DNA from: Ga0077555 sp050187415
Lineage (GTDB): Bacteria > Pseudomonadota > Alphaproteobacteria > Rhizobiales > Hyphomicrobiaceae
Direction of reading: 5' to 3'
Assembly (NCBI GenBank): GCA_050187415.1
Contig: JBFWXN010000019.1
Location: forward strand, 1 to 64,000
DNA: 64,000 bases
Shown piece after piece: positions 61,407-64,000 of the stretch (within the stretch, counting starts at the first letter, position 1; each line of letters starts with the position of its first letter). The notes beneath the pieces were generated by a model, which did not search any database, was not told the DNA's origin, and saw nothing but the letters and a program-made list of their open reading frames with translations. Both the position numbers and the translations under genes were made by a program.

Positions 61407-61894
61407 TGAAGCTCAAAGCACACCAGGCGGTGGCATTGTCGATGGCGGCAGCAGCCGTTGTCGTCTTGTCCACCAGCAGGCCGAGCACGGCGACCGAGCC
61501 TGTGGCGAACATTGGAACGCTGACGTGCGTTGCGTCGCCCGGCGACAAGGAGACGCTAGGGCCGGAGCGTCGCGTGAGCTGTACGTTCGAACCGCTGACC
61601 GGCCCGAAGGCAAACCTTGGTGGTACCATCAAGCGCGTGGGAGCCAAGACGCCATCCGACGCGAAAATCATTCTCGCGTGGTCGGTCATGGGTCCGCAGG
61701 TCGGGGCCACTGTGAAGCAACTGGAAGGCCGCTACGTGGGAGCCGTCGGCGAGGGACGGGGGGCCAACGCGAGTGGCCTCGTGGGCGGCCACGGGGGTCA
61801 TATTACTCTGCAGCCGCTGACCCTCGATCCAAATATCGGCAAAAACGCAGCCCTCGCCGTCTTGGAATTGCACCTCGCCGCGATCAAGGCCTGA
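61406..61894 (+). CDS. DUF992 secreted protein
   Basis: A 162-residue exported protein: signal peptide about 1-30, then IGTLTCVASPGDKETLGPER, VSCTFEPLTGPKANLGGTIK and LAWSVMGP, VKQLEGRYVGA, GGHGGHITLQPL. These are the DUF992 segments. The family is nearly confined to Hyphomicrobiales and has no known role. The second of two adjacent ATGs (61406) is chosen because GGAGG is 4 bases before it. The stop lies in the loop of a hairpin shared with the convergent gene. Confidence 0.85.
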   Translation: MKLKAHQAVALSMAAAAVVVLSTSRPSTATEPVANIGTLTCVASPGDKETLGPERRVSCTFEPLTGPKANLGGTIKRVGAKTPSDAKIILAWSVMGPQVGATVKQLEGRYVGAVGEGRGANASGLVGGHGGHITLQPLTLDPNIGKNAALAVLELHLAAIKA

Positions 61895-61905
61895 TCACGG
61901 CCTTG
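61885..61905. terminator. Compact bidirectional hairpin holding both stop codons
   Basis: CAAGGCC (61885-61891) pairs perfectly with GGCCTTG (61899-61905). The loop holds TGATCA: TGA is the stop of the DUF992 gene and TCA is the stop of the convergent dehydrogenase gene on the other strand. Confidence 0.55.
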
Positions 61906-63079
61906 TATTGCGCTTCAAGTCGGCCGAGTCGTCCCACATCAGGAAGTCGGGGCCGAGGCTGCGGATATCCGGCGCACCCATGTTGCCCATGACGAGGTCG
62001 ACCTCGTTCTTGAGAATGTTGAGCGCGTGGCCCGCCATGGGCTCGCCGCCGATCGCGACGCCGTAAAGCGTCATGCGTCCGACGAAGCAGAATTTGGCGC
62101 CGAGGCACATGGCAGTGACGACATCGGAGCCGCGTCGAATGCCGGAATCGAGCATCAAGGTCATCTTGTCGCCGACCGCATCGCGGATGGCGGGCAGGAC
62201 TTCGACGGGCGATGGAGAGCGGTCAAGCTGACGGCCGCCGTGGTTCGAGACCATGAGGCCATCGACGCCCAATCTGTGCGCGTGCTCCGCATCGGCAGGG
62301 TGCATGACACCCTTGAGCACCAATTTATGTGGCCAAAGCTCGCGAAACTTAGCGATATCGGACCAATCGAGCGGCGGTGTCGTCTGCGTCGCCTGGAAGG
62401 AGGCGACCTTCTCTGCATCGTTCTCGGCGCCGGGCCCGGCGTATTTGGCCCAGTTCGAGAGCATCGGCGTCCCGCCGCCATTTCTGTAATAGTTCATCAG
62501 CCAGCCGGGATGAGTCGCGGCTTCGAGCAGGATGGGCAGCGGCATCTTGAGCGGACGCGACATGCCGTTGCGCTTGTTGCGCTCGCGGTTGGAGTGAACC
62601 GGAACATCGACCGTAATGACGAGCGTCGAGAGGCCGGCATCCTTGGCCCGCTTGATCATGTCGTAGGAGATCTCTTTATTCTTGGCTGCGTACATCTGGT
62701 ACCAGCCATGATCCGGCGCCACGCGGGCGAGGTTCTCGATGGTATCTGTCGAGGCGCCGGACATGATGAAGGGCACATTCGCCTTGCGCGCTGCCGCGGC
62801 GAGCATCAGGTCCGCGCCTGGGCGAAACAAGGCGGCCCCACCCGTGGGGGCGATGCCGACGGGCTGAGCGTAGGTGCGGCCGAATAGCTCCGTCGTCTGC
62901 GTTCGCTTGGACACGTCCACCATGTAGCGCGGCACGATGCGGTGGCGTTCGAAGCCCCAGACGTTGCGCTCGATCCCGACCTCGTCGTCGAGACCACCCT
63001 CGATGAAATCGAACGCGATTTTCGGCAAACGGCGCTTTGCAGCGCGACGCAGGTCGTCGTAGTTCAGAATCTGGGCCAT
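61895..63079 (-). CDS. FMN-dependent alpha-hydroxyacid dehydrogenase (LldD-like)
   Basis: A 394-residue flavoenzyme of the L-lactate dehydrogenase/glycolate oxidase family. Visible are DFIEGGLDDEVGIERN, the FMN-binding PVGIAPTGGAALFRPGAD, WYQMYAAKNKEIS, the catalytic His in VSNHGGRQLDRSPSPVEVLP, and LDSGIRRGSDVVTAMCLGAK with the FMN phosphate contacts. It would oxidise L-lactate, mandelate or a related 2-hydroxyacid at the membrane or in the cytoplasm; the substrate is not fixed by the sequence. The amidase gene 171 bases upstream on the same strand may belong with it. Confidence 0.9.
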   Translation of the reverse strand: MAQILNYDDLRRAAKRRLPKIAFDFIEGGLDDEVGIERNVWGFERHRIVPRYMVDVSKRTQTTELFGRTYAQPVGIAPTGGAALFRPGADLMLAAAARKANVPFIMSGASTDTIENLARVAPDHGWYQMYAAKNKEISYDMIKRAKDAGLSTLVITVDVPVHSNRERNKRNGMSRPLKMPLPILLEAATHPGWLMNYYRNGGGTPMLSNWAKYAGPGAENDAEKVASFQATQTTPPLDWSDIAKFRELWPHKLVLKGVMHPADAEHAHRLGVDGLMVSNHGGRQLDRSPSPVEVLPAIRDAVGDKMTLMLDSGIRRGSDVVTAMCLGAKFCFVGRMTLYGVAIGGEPMAGHALNILKNEVDLVMGNMGAPDIRSLGPDFLMWDDSADLKRNTRP

Positions 63080-63250
63080 GGCGTTTCGGGATCCCCGGGA
63101 GCATTCAGGCTTGGGCGCATTCAGGCGGTTGCGCTCTCACGGGGACCAAGGGTGACGCCCCGCATCGCCCGTGGCAAGTGTGATGTTCAGACAGAATGAC
63201 CGGCACCCGCCGGCCGACCGATCGGTGTCGGATAGGGGCTGTCGCTAGCC

Positions 63251-64000
63251 TCACGATGACCCGGTCGCCTCGTCCGGTACCATGCCGCCCCTAGGAACGA
63301 TCGGCACGAGGTTCGCGAGGCCGGCGGCCGATTCGAACAGGCTGGCCGCGGCGAGCAGCGGCGCCTCGCCGCGTGGCGGGCCGACCATCTGCAACCCGAC
63401 GGGACGGTCCGATCGATCGAAGCCGCACGGCAGCACGAGCGAGGGCGTGCCCATCAGGGTCGGGATGGCAGTGACCAGCGAGCCGCCGAGATAATTCTCG
63501 AGGGGTTTGCCGTCGATCGTCGACGGCATGCGGCGGGAAACGTCGAAAGCGGGTGTCGAAGCGCCCGGAAGCAACAGCATATCGTAGGTCTCGAAAAAGG
63601 CAGCGACGCGACGGTAGAAGGCGGCGCGTTCCCGCTCGGCCCAGGCAATGCGGGCGGGACTCGACTTCAGCCCCTCCTCGAAATTCCAGATGATGTCCGG
63701 CTTGAACTTTTCGCGGTGCTCGGCGACCTGCAACTCCCGGTCGACGACGTAGGATTGGGCGCGCAGGATCAAGAACGCTTCCCCAATGCGCGCCGGGTCG
63801 GGGAAGGCTTCTTCGACGATGCAGCCCATGGCCTCGAAGTGGCGCATGCTGGCACGGCAGATGTCACGGGTCTCGCGGTCGACGGGAAAGCTCCCGCCGA
63901 AGTCGTCGGTATAGGCAATGCGGCGGGGGGCTTTTGGGGCATCAGTCGCGGAGAGAAACGAGCGGCCGGGTGCGTCGAAGGTCATGGGATCGCGTGGGCA
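63251..64000 (-). CDS. Amidase-signature protein, C-terminal part (runs off the window)
   Basis: The frame is open to the window edge (CPRDPMTFDAPGRSFLSA directly upstream of the first visible Met), so the true start and the catalytic Lys-Ser-Ser region lie beyond 64000. What is seen, about 250 residues, is the C-terminal half of an amidase: RRIAYTDDFGGSFPVDRETR, SYVVDRELQ, LLLPGASTPAFDVSRRMP, and the conserved TLMGTPSLVLPCGFDRSDRP then VGLQMVGPPRGE. Substrate unknown. It is a third amidase-signature gene in the window. Confidence 0.85.
   Translation of the reverse strand, partial: CPRDPMTFDAPGRSFLSATDAPKAPRRIAYTDDFGGSFPVDRETRDICRASMRHFEAMGCIVEEAFPDPARIGEAFLILRAQSYVVDRELQVAEHREKFKPDIIWNFEEGLKSSPARIAWAERERAAFYRRVAAFFETYDMLLLPGASTPAFDVSRRMPSTIDGKPLENYLGGSLVTAIPTLMGTPSLVLPCGFDRSDRPVGLQMVGPPRGEAPLLAAASLFESAAGLANLVPIVPRGGMVPDEATGSS

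Overview
The window reads as a GC-rich alphaproteobacterial chromosome segment, most likely from the Hyphomicrobiales (rhizobial / Xanthobacteraceae-like). Supporting signs are DUF1236, DUF992, DUF1127 and DUF1206 proteins, FixJ-type regulators, Tat-exported solute-binding proteins, and several sequences matching the alphaproteobacterial EcfG stress promoter (GGAAC-N16/17-CGTT). All calls come from reading the sequence and translations; no database search was possible.

Layout. (1) 1-13.9 kb is accessory and stress DNA. It holds a partial HTH gene, a DUF3800 gene, an IS1595-family transposase, a PRC-barrel protein, an SDR, small secreted or membrane proteins behind EcfG-like promoters, decayed genes (isoprenylcysteine-methyltransferase-like, low-affinity iron permease), an IS21-like MITE next to a truncated recombinase, and a small integration module (excisionase-like HTH, unknown ORF, P4-type integrase). 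The module ends at a tRNA-3'-like sequence at 13.93 kb. (2) 14.2-24.5 kb is a minus-strand operon: a dipeptide-type ABC importer followed by AtzG, AtzE, HpxZ/AtzH and AtzF homologues, with a divergent LysR gene. It should import a ureide-type compound and degrade it to ammonia and CO2. (3) 24.6-26.0 kb holds remnants of a serine recombinase and an IS21 istA. (4) 26.1-35.7 kb has DUF1127 proteins, OsmC, an AraC/DJ-1 regulator, a winged-helix/TPR regulator, an RND efflux pair and a decayed FAD monooxygenase.

(5) 35.9-41.1 kb is a minus-strand signalling operon: a truncated histidine kinase, a kinase with five PAS repeats, two FixJ-type regulators and a stand-alone receiver. (6) 41.5-44.7 kb has a chloroperoxidase-type hydrolase, an NDH-2-like flavoprotein and a metallo-beta-lactamase-fold hydrolase. 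It is followed by a junction of a broken SDR with an integrase fragment. (7) 45.8-48.8 kb has a methyltransferase, a DUF892 ferritin-like protein, a 25-residue membrane peptide and a membrane protein. (8) 48.8-52.2 kb is a probable copper-related set: YcnI-like, a TonB receptor with a frameshifted C-terminus, and DUF2946. (9) 52.5-57.8 kb is a complete Liv-type ABC importer plus a second AtzH/HpxZ-like gene. (10) 57.8-64 kb has a DegP-like protease, MurJ, an EcfG-preceded small gene, a DUF992 protein, an FMN-dependent 2-hydroxyacid dehydrogenase and the C-terminal part of an amidase that runs off the edge.

Two themes stand out. One is nitrogen scavenging: two importer operons, each tied to AtzH-like and amidase-signature enzymes. 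The other is genome turnover: at least eight recognisable gene remnants whose lesions can be read to the base or nearly so.
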